A stretch of DNA of 64,000 bases from Liolophura sinensis (Eukaryota > Mollusca > Polyplacophora > Chitonida > Chitonidae). Positions 10,876 to 24,402 of this stretch are shown here, one piece after another; the first letter of the stretch is position 1; each line of letters starts with the position of its first letter. Both the position numbers and the translations under genes were made by a program. The notes below the pieces were generated by a model. That model did not search any database, had not been told where the DNA came from, and was given only the letters and a program-made list of their open reading frames with translations. Location of the stretch: the NCBI RefSeq assembly GCF_032854445.1, contig NC_088295.1, positions 41,405,385 through 41,469,384 on the forward strand. The letters are read 5' to 3'.

Positions 10876-11184
10876 GATCCTAGTTACCCACATTCACACT
10901 TGAACAGCATTGCGTTGACATGCACACAGGGAAATCTGCTCAGTCTCACACAACCATTTGAATATAACCGTTTGAATATAAGGACATTATATATAATTGA
11001 AAATTAGGACAGCAGTTAATAAAAATTGCTTTTCGCAGATAAGTGTATAAATTGTTTTTAAGCAATGAATAGAGTAATGCTTTGCTTTGCTGTGCTCTGC
11101 AAACTACCCTTTATTACGTCAAAAAGCTAGTTATGGGCGTGGGTCCAGTAAGTTAAATCAATGATGAAACTTCCAATAGCTTGT

Positions 11185-11392
11185 CAACGACTGGCTGACC
11201 CTTATTAGTATAATGGCTCGGGCCGGGTGACTTATCTTCGGTGAGTCGTCTCAGTGAAGCAGCACTAGATAAAAGAGCGGTGGAAATCCGTCCTGCGACA
11301 AGGAGGCACATTACATATACCCTAAGGATTCCTTCGTCGTCATATGACTGAAAAATTGTTGAGTACGACGTTAAACCCCAAGCACTCACTCT
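11185..11392 (+). mobile_element. SINE of a second family with 10-bp target duplication
   Basis: Ends TTGTTGAGTACGACGTTAAA then CCCCAAGCACTCACTC, a different tail from the AATA family. Flanked by direct repeats AATAGCTTGT (11175-11184 and 11393-11402). It sits at the left edge of a 37-bp minisatellite, and its target duplication is minisatellite sequence. Confidence 0.8.
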
Positions 11393-11402
11393 AATAGCTT
11401 GT

Positions 11403-11660
11403 AGTGTAAATATGGTGATGAAAACGTCCAGTAGCTTTTACTGCAGCCTTGGTGAACGTCAGGCAGTTTGTAATGTAGCCGTGATGAGGAAAACTTCCAA
11501 TGGTTTGTAATGTAGCCATGATGAGCAAAAATTCCAGTGACTTGTAATGTAGCCATGATGAGGAAAACTTCCAGTGACTTGTAATGTAGCCATGGTGAGG
11601 AAAACTTCCAATGAATTGTAATGTTACCATGATGAGGAAAACTTCCAGCAGTCGGCATGA
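11403..11660. repeat. 37-bp minisatellite, about 6-7 copies
   Basis: Unit TGTAATGTAGCCATGATGAG plus GAAAACTTCCAGTGACT, with substitutions. A stranded partial unit (GATGAAACTTCCAATAGCTT) lies left of the SINE at 11163-11182. Minus-strand ORFs of 114 and 119 aa across it are products of the repetition. Confidence 0.85.
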
Positions 11661-12984
11661 TGTAATGCATTGATGGTAGAAATGAAAGGAATGGATGAGT
11701 AAAGAATACTGGCATAATGATTTTAGCCACATGAGAATGATGCCTCCCAAAATCAGTAATAAATTTGATATACTGTCAATTTATGAATCAAATCAAAAAC
11801 TATCATACAACGCGTCTAGTATATAAAGCAGATTCCACGTGAACAATGAAAGCGAATGTGAACCGTTTTGTACACGTGTTTGCGTAGCCCGTGAAGTAAA
11901 CAAGTGTATAGGCTACACGTTAGATGTGTAGATACATAAACATGATATATGCAAGGTACGCATAAAAGCTCTTGTGTGTCAGTCTATTGCATAAGCTGTC
12001 TTGGAACAAATAATGATAACGTTCAAGCTATTGTGAAACCCTAGCTGGGGATAGCCAGGGTATAACACAATGGGATAAAGTTCACCTGCCTCTCCTTTAT
12101 TGCTTAGGTCATGAAGGCATGACAAGCACTGTTGTTAAGATAAGACAGAACGCGTCCTGCCGCATCCGCACAACAATATGAAACGCAGCTGGGACACAGG
12201 GTAGAAGTTCAACACATACACGAAAACAATGAGATAAATCTTGCAAGAGAAATGCGATAGCGGTAGCGTAAAAAGATTTTTGATGAAATATCGATCAGCA
12301 CAAATTCAGTGAAATTTTTGCTATTATTGTGAAATAAGCAAATGATGCCTTTCACAAAATATCGGCTAGGACTGTGTGCATGTAACCGTTCAAAATCGGT
12401 AATGAAATGTTGCTAGAATTTTTATAAAGCGGGTCGCATTACATGTATAACTTTTCGGAAACATTTCAACAATATAAATACTACAGGTATTCGAGCCTGA
12501 TTTATTGAGAGGCAACAATCTGAGCTTGAATATGGCCCATTTGCCAAAAAATGTACGTGTAGTCTCTTTAACACATACCCGATCTACGGGTGGTTGTCGA
12601 TATTTTAGGAAATACTACGGCATACAAAGAAGTTTGGCTTCAGAAATAGATAACGTAGTTTACTCACATATGGATACAATGCTCCAAAGAGTTGGCCTAA
12701 AGATAGCTTTGTAACACTGTTACAACGTGTAAGTTTTAATCAGACACAATCTTGCAAATATATCTGTACAAAATTATTTTTCACGCATGAAGTCTTTAAT
12801 AGAGTGAGCCTACTGGATAAGAGCACACTTGTTAGTTGTAACTTTAAATAGTTTTGTAACTGTCATACTTTCCTTTGTGTCACCATAAGCTTTAAACAGC
12901 ATGAACCAAAAAATAAATCTCCATTGATTTATCCTGCAGATTTTGCGTTTATCTGCAGGTGTAATTAAGCCTTGTATCACGAAT

Positions 12985-13180
12985 GTATATAGAATATGGT
13001 ATTATACCTGAACTAAGGTATGACATGCGCGGTGCAGATGTTTCAGTCAGATGGATTTTTATTAACATATATAAAATATTATGTACAGCTGACGCACGGT
13101 TTGACTGAAACATCTCCAAATGCAGTCGGTATGTAATTTCATATTTCAGTATGCATGTTACGCAGTGAAATATATAGCAT
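12985..13180. repeat. Imperfect inverted repeat (possible MITE)
   Basis: AGATGTTTCAGTC at about 13038 is mirrored by GACTGAAACATCT near 13103, with weaker symmetry outward. The boundary and any target duplication are unclear. Confidence 0.4.
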
Positions 13181-13294
13181 ACCGGCACTTAAGCGTAGGC
13201 TGAATAGAGCAGACAAGCTTAACTGCTGTATGTTATCAATAGTCCATTGACGGCTTTATAACCTATTCTGTGAAGTATGTAACCTGTTTGTACC

Positions 13295-13470
13295 GTGCAG
13301 TAATGTGACAAGAAACGAGCTGTTCCAACGGTTCGAATCCTGATCTCGTTTTTAGTGACATTTCAAAGTGCTGGTGACGACCATGCACGTTATCAAGCAT
13401 TTGGGAGCAAATGCATGGTGATTAAATACCCTGAATATCAGGCGCCAAATTAAACACTGTATATACATTA
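13295..13470 (+). mobile_element. Possible tRNA-derived SINE fragment
   Basis: A B-box-like ACGGTTCGAATCCTGATCTC lies at about 13328, followed by a body containing CAGGCGCCAAATTAAACACT. No acceptor stem or cloverleaf could be completed, so it is not called as a tRNA gene. Confidence 0.35.
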
Positions 13471-16400
13471 AACAATGTCATGATGACCATCGTTGTGTCA
13501 GTGTCACAATACATTCACTTCGACTACAGGAGCATCATTCCACAAGAAGTACCATTAACCCTGGGTTGGTGGCGTGCTATACGGCCATTAAACACAAATC
13601 AAGAACGCATTACATTAAAAGTAAAGAAGAGAAAAAAGGAAGTAAATTGATGGCAGGAATCATCAAGGCTGGGTGATATAAGTTTATGCAAGCATATCCA
13701 CCATCGCTTCCCTTCCAATCATCGATTGGTGGAGTCCATTCTTCATTCATTTAACGAATAACCAAAAAAGGTAATTAGATACACAGTTTATATACGTGAG
13801 CATGTTATTGCTGTACACGTGAGACCATTTTCTATTCACTGTTATTGATTACTCTGTGTTTGTACACATGTAACGGGGAGCGCTGATCAAAACGTGAAGT
13901 GAATTACATACATGCTGTTCGAGACTAATTCATCTAAAATCACCTTAGGGCCAATGTATAGGCCTATAAGCACACCAACGTTTTCTATCCTGACATAAAT
14001 GAACGTGTGTACATATATAAACACAGTGACCTCTCAACCTGTGAACAATTTATTATCATTTTCTTTAGGATTGCTTTGTCTTGTGATGTGCTGCTCAGCA
14101 TTGTGCAAATCATTTCATCTTAATTAAAGTCGAAAGACCAATATTTTTTAAATTTGTACACGTATCTTTTTAATTTTTTTTATTGCTGCTAAGGTCTCGC
14201 AATTTTTCTGGCATATGTGATTTCCAATGACATGGTAACACGTAGCCCAAATAGTCAATAGTTTCATAGTTGCGGTGTTATGACAAAGACGTGGAAACTC
14301 TTGAATACGGCGTTAGTCAAGGCATTAAATGAATAAATTATGTATTTATGTCGCGTGCTTAGTGCTTTGTTGATTCTTGTAGACTGTATGATGGCGTATT
14401 TCTCAACCGTGATCGTACCCAACTGTTGAGATAGTATATCACACCTCTCCCATGTATGCAGGTTTCTAAGTAATCATCAGTCCGCTGTGTCTGTCCGAAT
14501 CCTCACACAGTTACCCATCCATCTTGATCCTCTCACGTTATTGTGAGTTCCGCATCACGCAAGCCTTTGTTTCTGTATATTTAAAAACCTTTAATCAAGG
14601 AAGCAATACATTACGAAACGTGTAGGCTAAACAGTGGCCATTGTCTGCTATAAGTGAAAAGTAATCGGAAACAGTAGTAAGTACAGGGATTGTAACATTT
14701 CCTTCACGACGCGCCATTAAATTTTAATTAACTCTCCGTCAATAAGGAAGTTGAAGATGGGGCTAAAAAAAATTCTCATCCTGCTTCAAACTTAACACAA
14801 TGTCCTGGGCAACTCCTTAAATACTGCATCCGGTCTGGTCTCAACGCCGTTGAATTGTTCGAAATCCAACCTGGGCCGTCCAAGTCGTTCAAACAGAAGG
14901 TCCCATAAAGGCTCCTTATGAGATTATGTTCACGTCTAATATGTTATTACGTAACAGACAACGCGATCTATAATGATTTTTTGTCAGTGCCGATATAATT
15001 GTGTCATTTAAACAGCATCGTGCCGATAACTCCGTATACATGAACCCAGTCACAATGTATGGTGCAGCCAGTGCTTAATAAATCTTCTTACGCCGAGTCT
15101 CATGCGAGGAAGTATTGTGTTTGTAAATTTTATGTTTAATTTCTAGTGCTTGGTCTTACTGAAAATCTCTTCTTTTTCGTCTGACGTATAAGGTGGGTGT
15201 ACCATCATACAGGTAATGACTACATGATGACTACTGTTGAACTCAAAGGTAGTAATAGTCTTCTTTATCTGGAGGATGCATACTTTATACTAGGATTATC
15301 ATCGTATTTACAATGATATCGGAGAATCCGCCATTGATGAAGAACCGAACGCTGTATCTGGTCCTCTAGCCCAAATCAAAGACAATCTAACCAATGTAAG
15401 TCCGGAAAAGGCTAAAATAAGATGTCTTGAATTCAAATTAGAACAGATAATAATTTTTAAAAAGCAGATAATTAGGTCCGGACCAGAGTCTTTTAATGCG
15501 CGTTTGAAGTTTTATATTTGGATACGGAGAATGAGACCCAGCTAGTTGGGAAAATTACCTTTTCATTAATGCTGTAGATGTATATGGACTCGGCTGAATG
15601 TATTCTCCTGGTTCTCTGGCCGGCATGAATGCTTTGCCCGCCCATGAATTCCCTTTGTAAGACACGACATCAAACTGGCTTGCTTTAATAACAATGTCGT
15701 GTTTATTCTCTATTACAGGTTAGAGCCATTTTTGAATATTCAAATTTTCATACAGAAACCTTTCGTAATTTCTCGACGATTTTTATGGCTTTCGTGCAAT
15801 ACAAATGGTAACAATCTGTAACGATGAATTAACTAAAACTTGATGAATGAAAATGGAAAGTCGATGACAAATATCAATATGCTGAATTTGTTCTCATAGA
15901 ATGTACATAAGACACTTTTTAGTAGCGCTCGTGCAGTGAAAGGGACGTAAACCAAGATCAGACAAAAACGATTAACTAAAAGGTAGACTGTATTTGGACA
16001 ATGATGCCTTAGTCTAAGATCAACTTAATTTCCATAGCTACGTATCTTCTCAAAACGTATGGTTATGACAGTGACCATCATGCTTTAGCCGAAGGCAGAA
16101 TTGCACAAGAATGTTTTTCACCGAAACTCCGCAAGGGTTTAACAATGACTGTCCATGACAACGTTAAATTTGCATCACTGACGCCATCCTATGCCTTTAA
16201 TGATGGTTAGGATGTTATTGCTTCATCAGCTAGAACTTCATCTGATTTCTTTTCACTCACATTGGAAAGAAAATCAATATTGCATCATTGGAAAAGTGAC
16301 GTTAAATTGGCATGAGCCATGAGTAGTTTCCTCTGACGAGAGGTGACTCTCCATCCAGTGCCAGCTACAAATTCTGATTCCAGCTGCCGGTTTCGCGCAT

Positions 16401-19400
16401 CGTCCTATTAATAGAGAAGAATGTAGCCTAAAGTGTACTGAAATTTTCCATGAGGAAAGAGATCTATTTCATAAGGAAATGGTCGTCGTTCTGTCATCCT
16501 GAGTAAACTATCAGAATAGATGCTAATAAAAGTTGCCCATACAGAGGTATACGATTTGATGCGCGTTCCCAGTGTCCTATCACCCACATACCTACATGCT
16601 AACTGCTGATATAAAAAAAGGGAACATCTTTCCCTTTTATTGACTTATCACAAATACAGACGATTTCATTTATTTAAACCCATGCATTTGAACCACTTGG
16701 GAAACCAAATGATTTCTTTCTTTTTGTTAATTTGGAGTTTTTATATCGCTTTATGCCATTTACCACGAGCTGAGAACATAAGCTCTAAAAGAGGACGGGG
16801 TTGTTATGATATTGGGGGTGGTATTATTCTTCAGATTGGGATATATTTTTCAAGCGGACATGCGATCACTTCTGTTTTCTCATTGAAAGGGGGTTCAGTG
16901 TGCCTTTATATTGTATTTCTGTCTCACTGAAACTCCACGCCAAATTTAGGTACAAGGTGTGGTTGCCCTCCGAGTCACACAATACCGACCCCGCGGGCCT
17001 CCTTTCAATAAGTATCAGCAAAGACTTGATGTACTGTATCTAGATTGTTTACTTCTTCGACATGACTTTGATTTGAGACTCCCTCTTCAGAGAGGACACT
17101 TTAACACTCGAGTGTCTCAGTAGGCTTCATTGTACCAACTCAGTTAGAACACTGCGCGGTTTTATCGTACCGGTATTTCTTAAGATAGAACGGGAGGTTT
17201 TCAAGTCATTTTCGGCCTTGAAGCAATTAGCCAGTGAACGTCACGTATTATAGATATAGTAACGATTAGGTTAAACGGAGTCTTGGGAATGGAGTAATGT
17301 TTATCCGAGGAATGAGAAGAATACGAATTTTGTACTCAATATTTCTCCATAATTATCATATTCCAGATGATGACTTAATCAGATGCCGAAATATTGTGAG
17401 CAAAATAATCTCCTTTTTTTTCGGGTGTGGCGTTAATCAACTAGGAAATCATATCCATTAACGAATCATTATCCATATTAGCCTTTCTTGCGTTTTACCT
17501 GAAGATACACAGCGGATCTACCGGATTTTTTGAGAACTGTTATACTGTGCTAATATTAATAGGATATTTACGTACATGATGTCGACAGGGCATTGGTACT
17601 ATTGTCCTTGACTAGGGTTTGTACAATGCAGAATAGTTATGGACGGTCATGATTTGGCAGCCAGTCGATACATAGCCACAGCTGCTTTTGGAATCGGATT
17701 GATTAAATTACTCTCACTCTCGTCGGTGTCCTCTTATTAACGTTGTCGACCACCCACCAGTCTGCCCCTCTCTGCTCACCAAGAATAGGCTCACCAAAGG
17801 TTAAGCTGCACTATTTCTGCCAGTTATAGCTACCCACAGATTTCTAAATCATGCACGTGGTTTTGATGAGTAGGAGATATGCCTTAACTATCATGATGTC
17901 TTTCTGTTGGACAGGTTTCAATTTCATGCACGCATCTGGCGTACAATGCACGTACATGTAAATCCTTGAAGTGTTTACTTCTATCTTTGTTTAGAGAGGA
18001 CTATAGATTAGGGATGATAAGGCGCCCAAATCGTTGTCCGTTATGAAGGCTGTATGACTGGTATCTATTCCAGATTTACATGAGACTGCAAAGACTAAGT
18101 TTTGTTTCAGTGCATTGAATTGCCTGATTTGCGTTGACATTCGCTTAGTTATTCCACAAACCGTGGAAGACTACATTAAGCGTAGTCAAAGGTTATTAAT
18201 ATTGTAACTTATAAAATTCTTCATTTCTAAATTTAAAGTATTCAATGGGAACTATAATTGTGGTTTCATATCATGTGCAAGCGAAGACAAAATTGTTCTG
18301 TCAGCTTGATATGTTGAAGTTCTTGAGACTGATTATCCCAGGAAGACTATACACATGGATAAATTGAGACCTGTCACCCGTCTAGCTGATAGTCCTTAAG
18401 AAACATCTTTGTGTACTTGTACTTCACTGGGCTTCGTCAAGATTCGCCTTGTGACGCCCGCGAGACGAGCTGGCCATCGTTATACAAATGAATCTCGGGT
18501 TTAGCAAAATTGATTTCGATTAAAGAAAGATCTCAAAAAATGCATTGGCAAGTTTCTGGAATTTGGAATCATGTGCTTGACTTGATGGAACCGCTGATGA
18601 AAGCTCCGTATATACATAAAATGTTGACTTTGATATACAGAAGGCGAAAGCGTTTAATTGAACGCTTCTAAACAAAAAAAACCCCAGTTATTACGAAAGC
18701 AAAAGCCAGGAATGTTTCTCTTTGCCAAAAAAGTGAGCTCACTAAAACCAGAGAATTCATCACGGTACATTTTTGATAAGCGTTAACTGTTCTTTACATA
18801 TGTATCTGTCATTAAGATGATTTTCTTACTACATCTATCTGATATTTTATTCACGTGTTAATCAGTATAAAAGTGTTGTTTTTTAGGGCATTCCGGCGAT
18901 TCTGATTATGGCAAATATCTTTTCTCACGCTGGAGTCCTAATGTATTATTAATACACGTCTCCAGCTGAATATAAAATACTTTAAGCGACGAGTCTGTCT
19001 GATTTAAACAAAGAAAGACTTAGGTTTTCCCAGAAATGGATTTTTGAAAGTGTCCCTAACCTGAATATAAGCTTACGTGTCGGCTCACCAAAGCCCGAGT
19101 ATTATTTATATTATACATACTAATGAGCGTAAAGCCATGGGACCTCACGGGATCGTAAGAACCATTTATTTTTCACAATTAATAATAATAACAAATAGGC
19201 TAGGACGTCAGAAATGTGTTGTACATCGTGGTGAAATAAACAGTGCAGATAAGGTAAATGGTCGATACATGCCTAGATTGAGAAGGAATGGTTTAGAGTA
19301 CTTGTGGAAAGGTTGTGGAAATGGCGCCTGAGGTAATGCCTAGCTCCTTGAACAAATAGCCACGCAAAAATATGTTGAGGGCCCTAGTAATGCCAGCAAT

Positions 19401-19556
19401 GGTAAATATATGTTATGGCAAACGTGTCGCTATAGCGACCTCACGCATGCCTAAGCTGATCACGCCCAGTCTCTCTTTCTTAGCTCTTCACCCTCGTTGC
19501 ACATTTGTTTACATTGTTAAATACTTCTACACGTTTTATTGATGCATTAGCCATCC

Positions 19557-19690
19557 AATTATTTATTTATTTGGTGTTTTACGCCGTACTCAAGAATATT
19601 TCACTTATACAACGGCGGCCAGCATATGGTGAGTGGAAATCGGGTACAGCCCGGGGAAAACCCACGACCATCCGCAGGTTACGCAGGTTT
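19557..19690 (-). mobile_element. SINE copy (AATA-tailed family), 5'-truncated
   Basis: The + strand shows ATTTATTTATTTGGTGTTTT, ACGCCGTACTCAAGAATATT, ACGGCGGCCAGCAT and the CACGACCATCCGCAGGTT segment. Intergenic. Confidence 0.85.
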
Positions 19691-22505
19691 TTTTAACCTG
19701 TGACGCAGCTTAAGTTCTCGATTTCAACCCATTCATATTTCATTTCATGGATACAACATCCCCCGGTGAGCAAACCTTTAGTTCTCTCCATTGACGTGAA
19801 CGAAAATATAAAAGTATCGAATACTAATAGAATGGCCCATATAGTGTGGGTATGTATTGTTCAAAGATGTCAGTCGTCCTTGAGAAGGTCTTCTACCATG
19901 CCCTACGTAAAACACGAATGAAATAAATAAATAAATATGTCATAGAATATCATTACACAGACTTATCCCCGTCACACAGTTGATAAGGTTTTATGTCCCG
20001 TTTGTCCTTTGTGCAAGGTTTTTTTTCCCAATGGAATATTAGTGGTCATTTCGGATCTGTGAGCGAAAAGCACAGATCTCTGCAGAAACAGAAAGTCCAT
20101 GTCAATTACGGTCCAAATGCTCTTCAGGTTGACGAACCAAGGGGTAAATCTGATGTATTTCTACCGTAATGTAAGGTGCGATGACAATGTATTTTGCGCA
20201 CATCTGGGGCAGTGTTAACAAAGCGGAATAACTCAGCCGACAGTCTCATTTTCTGTGTACTCATGACATACCCCTGGGAGAATCAAGTCACAGTGCCAAC
20301 AGGGGGTGCAACCAGGAAGATGAAAAGAACACCCGCCACGGGGCAGCATTAAATCCATGGAGACACCGAGATATAACATGATGGAATTTAAAGAAACAGG
20401 AAGTTAGTCTGGTCGATAGAATTGAAATAATAATCTATATTTTGAATCTGTTAGAAAACTCTGAGTTTCTGTTCAGTTATGATAAGATTACCTGATGTGA
20501 GGATGGTGCCAATCGTGGTTATACACCATTAGTAGATGTTTGCTACGTGTAGAGAGGGGTCAGTCGCACACAAGAGATATTCTGGCGCCTAATCCAAGTG
20601 TCGAGGCAGAAAGTAAATCTCTGCTCCAAAGTGCTATTTGCCCACGTTTAATGTTTCTATCAGCCAACGCTACAGGAATATAGAGCAAAACCCCAAAGTA
20701 TGTAGATAACAGTGTGAGATCAAAGATTAGGTTGTGTTGACTGTTAACAGGAGGGAACTTCCACACCGAAAGCCTTTCATTGTGTGACGAGGTGACAAAG
20801 AATAATAAATGTTAATGCCTATGTGTTAATTGACATTCGGGTCGTTACATGGTGATGGTGAAACACGCTTGGCTTTTAACCAATATTTGTTTCCTTTCTT
20901 CACCTGTAGCGCTTATCTCTTCGTGTTATGTAAAATGAAATCATAACTTTGTGCTGGTCCTTATTCGATTCAAACCACAGATTCTGACATTTTCTGTGAT
21001 ATGTTGATAAACGTTAAAGTTCTGGTACCAGATACTCATTGTTTCCTTCCACCAGAGCAGGCTTCACTATAGACCTAACTGATCATCTGGAATCATTTAG
21101 CAATTCATGTGAAGGTAAATAGATTGATGATTCGTGTTTGCTTCGCACAACCAATTACACCCACACATATGGGGCCATCAGTCAGAGGCTATATTAGGTG
21201 GTCAGGCAGCAATACTCAAGAGCGTGCTCTGTGCTAAGTTGTCGTGAACACCTGGTGTTGAGGATACGATATCCTATCAGAGATATCGGCTTCATTGCTG
21301 TTTGTCCAAGCAGGTGAACACATTTTCTCCATTGCCCTTATCCACGCTATCTCTGATATATACAACGTCAAGAAATCTGGTTTTGAGTCGACAAATGTAT
21401 TGCGTATTCTTGTATACCAATTAAAATGATAACAGTTCAATTCAATACACATTTCCGCAGGGAACAAATCTGTTTTCTCTTTCTGTCAACACGAGTGTCC
21501 TTTTCAAGACTAACTGTATAGAAAAAAAATCAAGTGCAAAGGCAACATTCTATAATTAGATCCTGTCTCACTGAATGGGGAAGAAATTCAGGATTTGTAC
21601 AACCCCTTTCGTGGGATCGATATTCCAGACTCTTTGCACTTACCGGGGTCTTCAAACGATTAGAAATGTCCGATTCAAATCACGGACAGGTCATTGGCGC
21701 TTTATTGAAAATTTTAACTGGACTTACCAGCACATTTGAACTCAATGACGGGGAGAACTATTTCGGTGGGGGAAAAATCAATTTCCCCACGCCGTGTTTC
21801 CGGTTACCATCAAGAAAGAATTGCGCAAAAGACTGTAAACGATCGCTTGTCGAACACCACCCACACAAGATCTCTCCGAATTTCAGTATTTTGTCCTTCT
21901 CAACACACATCTTTACAATGATATTGTAGATCTGAATAATATTTTTTGAAAATCTTCAAAATGAAATAAAATGCACAAAATCATATAATTTTTTTTCTTC
22001 AAAGTATGGCAATCCTCGCAGGTGACATGTTCTTTTTTAGGAACATAACAATGTCAATACAATCACAACTGACACCCATCACACACTGACTGATGACTTC
22101 AGTAGACATCCAACAATGCCAAGATGCACTAGTCCTGGCGTTAAGGACCATGTAAACCTGTACCGGTAATAATCGACCTGTGTTATCACGTGTAATACGG
22201 GATACACGAATATTTTAACACTCAAGAACGGCTAAACACACTTTGATGTACACTTTGTACATGCCGAAGAACTGACTACGAGGAAATAGATTGGATTATG
22301 GTATAACATAAAAAGATGGCTTACCGCCACCTCAGCAATATATCATAGTGAATGAGACAGTGGATGTCACCCGCAGGATGTACGGACACTCGGCTTATTG
22401 TCACCAGCGCATGGCAATGCTGTGGTGAGAACAGGTAAATGCATTACAGTAAAACAGTATGGAACTGTTCCCTAAAGCAGCTTACTAGCCTATGGATAGT
22501 TATAC

Positions 22506-22608
22506 ATGGGTTTTTCCGGGATCTGTATGGTTTCTCTCCAACTATATCGCTGAACGCCTACAAATGAAATATTTTCACTAATCAATCAAATAAATCAAGT
22601 AAATAAAT
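22506..22608 (+). mobile_element. Worn SINE copy
   Basis: TTTCTCTCCAACTATATCGC, then GAAATATTTTCACTAATCAA and a TCAAATAAATC...AAATAAATA tail follow the SINE order with heavy divergence. Confidence 0.45.
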
Positions 22609-24365
22609 ACCTCTTGATGAAGCACTGTTTGATCAATGGTCCATATACATGTACACAGTTGCCTGACTGATCGTTGACTTTTCCTGCCTGATGAATTCGG
22701 AGCTTTGACCTTAACAGAACAAAGATAATACACTACTGGTGTCATATTACGTTGTTTATCAAATACATAGATGCCCTTCAGTTATAGATGACGACCTACG
22801 TATTGAGTTTATCTATACACCATCTTGCTATTGTGCGCCTACATTAACTTTGACATGTAGGAATCTAACGAGGGCTTAATATGCAGTCATTGCATCAACT
22901 TTACTTCAGGAAATGCAGTTTACACATGTTTATAGACATTTGTCAGTTTTCGAAAGACAAATTGCCAATATTTCATTTATCACTAAAATTCCATGAAGTA
23001 TAGCCATTCGATAAAAATCTGGGGTTTATTACGATGTGGAGGTCCTACTTAGTTCAAAATGATATCAGCTGTAATTCAAATTACAAACTCTACTAGAAAG
23101 ACGACAAGTATGTGTCCCATACGTTAGGTTATGTTTGGTGTAAAACCTAGCACTTAGATTCACATGATACAAGTAGGCCATGAATTATACTTAGATGTTA
23201 CCACGTTTGTTATAAGATTTTGGTATCATCGCACCAGATTCAAATTTTAGGCTACCATGTTAAAAGTAATCACTAGTTAAATAATTATGTATTATTCTGT
23301 ATTCTGATGTTACAGAATATAATACTATAAAGGTATACTTTGTTTTATTCAGAACATACATTATTTTCCACACAACCATTTACTTAATAAATTAACTTAA
23401 TAAATTGTGAAATTTCAGTATTTATTATTGTTTCCTTTATTGATTTAAGATGCGTTTTTCTTTATAACGCACAGATATTTTAGCCAAGTCTGATAATTTC
23501 ATTTAAAGTTGACTGAAGAGGTAGTCCACACAGCAAAACATTTCAACACGGTGTCAACATTCATAAATATTCTTAGTGTTATAAACCCTATACGAAATGT
23601 ACACTTTGTTCTTGCGTGGAAGCCTCGTTAGAAAATTCTGAAAGCCTGCTACATGTGGTGCCTTTACTTACAAGTATCCGTTTTCGCAAATTGAAGAGTA
23701 GATGAAAGGTATTGTTCATTTTAAGCGGAAGCTGTTCAGGAAGGCGTAAGCTACACGCCATCAGTATAGCCCTTAGTCATTCGAGCATTTCAATAGATCA
23801 TAAAGGCATCTGGAGGCGTGCGTTGACTTTCAGCTTCTGTTCCCGCTATGCCTTCTTTTGATATGAACAATAGACTAAAAATCTCAAGCACGAGATAATT
23901 TACAGGTTTTTGCAAAACAACTGACAAGGAAAACAAAAAGCATTAGGCCTTCTCACAGACTCATTGCCTATTTGAAGACAATTGTTGCGCGATGACAAGC
24001 ATGAGAAAAGAAAACTTTGAAATTAAACCAGTTTCTTACACAGACGACAAGCAGAAAAGAAAGCAGGCCCGACAATAAGAATAAATACACAAGCCGAAGC
24101 GTTTGTCTTCCATTCGATCCTATATGGTTTATCTGCATGATCTAAACATGAACGATACTGTTTTAATGGCTGGTGTCTCGTTCGCGTGGTTGTTCCCATC
24201 GGCTTTAACCAAGACAGTGCCTCGCTAATTGGCCCGATTGGGATTGGCAATATGTAGTCTCTGTGGCCTCAATGATTGTTGAATACCAACCATTTAACAA
24301 ACTTGTATAGGAGTATATAGTCAAATATTAGGCTACATTCCTAGTTATTGATTTTCTTTAAAAAT

Positions 24366-24402
24366 ATTTATTTTATTTATTTATTTGATTAGTGTTTTAC
24401 GC
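24366..24402 (-). mobile_element. SINE tail half, interrupted by the Polinton
   Basis: ATTTATTTATTTGATTAGTG then TTTTACGC is the tail end of the common SINE on the minus strand. The rest of the same copy resumes at 31064. Confidence 0.85.
24397..24402. repeat. Left 6-bp target-site duplication TTACGC
   Basis: TTACGC abuts the left TIR and is repeated exactly at 31064-31069 after the right TIR. Six bp is the known duplication length for Polinton/Maverick integration. Confidence 0.9.

Larger units (their letters stand above)
8636..24396. other. Intergenic region without recognised genes
   Basis: About 15.8 kb in which no open frame shows recognisable similarity, splice-consistent exon chains or domain motifs. 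Contents listed separately: SINEs, a foldback element (10.2-10.5 kb), a minisatellite (11.4-11.7 kb) and tRNA-like repeat heads. From roughly 11.7 to 19.5 kb and 19.7 to 24.3 kb I see only AT-rich unique-looking sequence plus worn SINE ends (near 14.28-14.34 and 19.90-19.94 kb). Confidence 0.6.

Noticed and set aside
10614-10883. 89-codon ORF as a gene
   Set aside because: It covers a tRNA-headed SINE-like repeat.
11386-11750. 114- and 119-codon minus ORFs
   Set aside because: Overlapping frames over a 37-bp minisatellite with repeated residues; not a protein family.
21534-21929. 131-codon + ORF
   Set aside because: No recognisable domain, no splice or promoter context; length is within chance for this much sequence.
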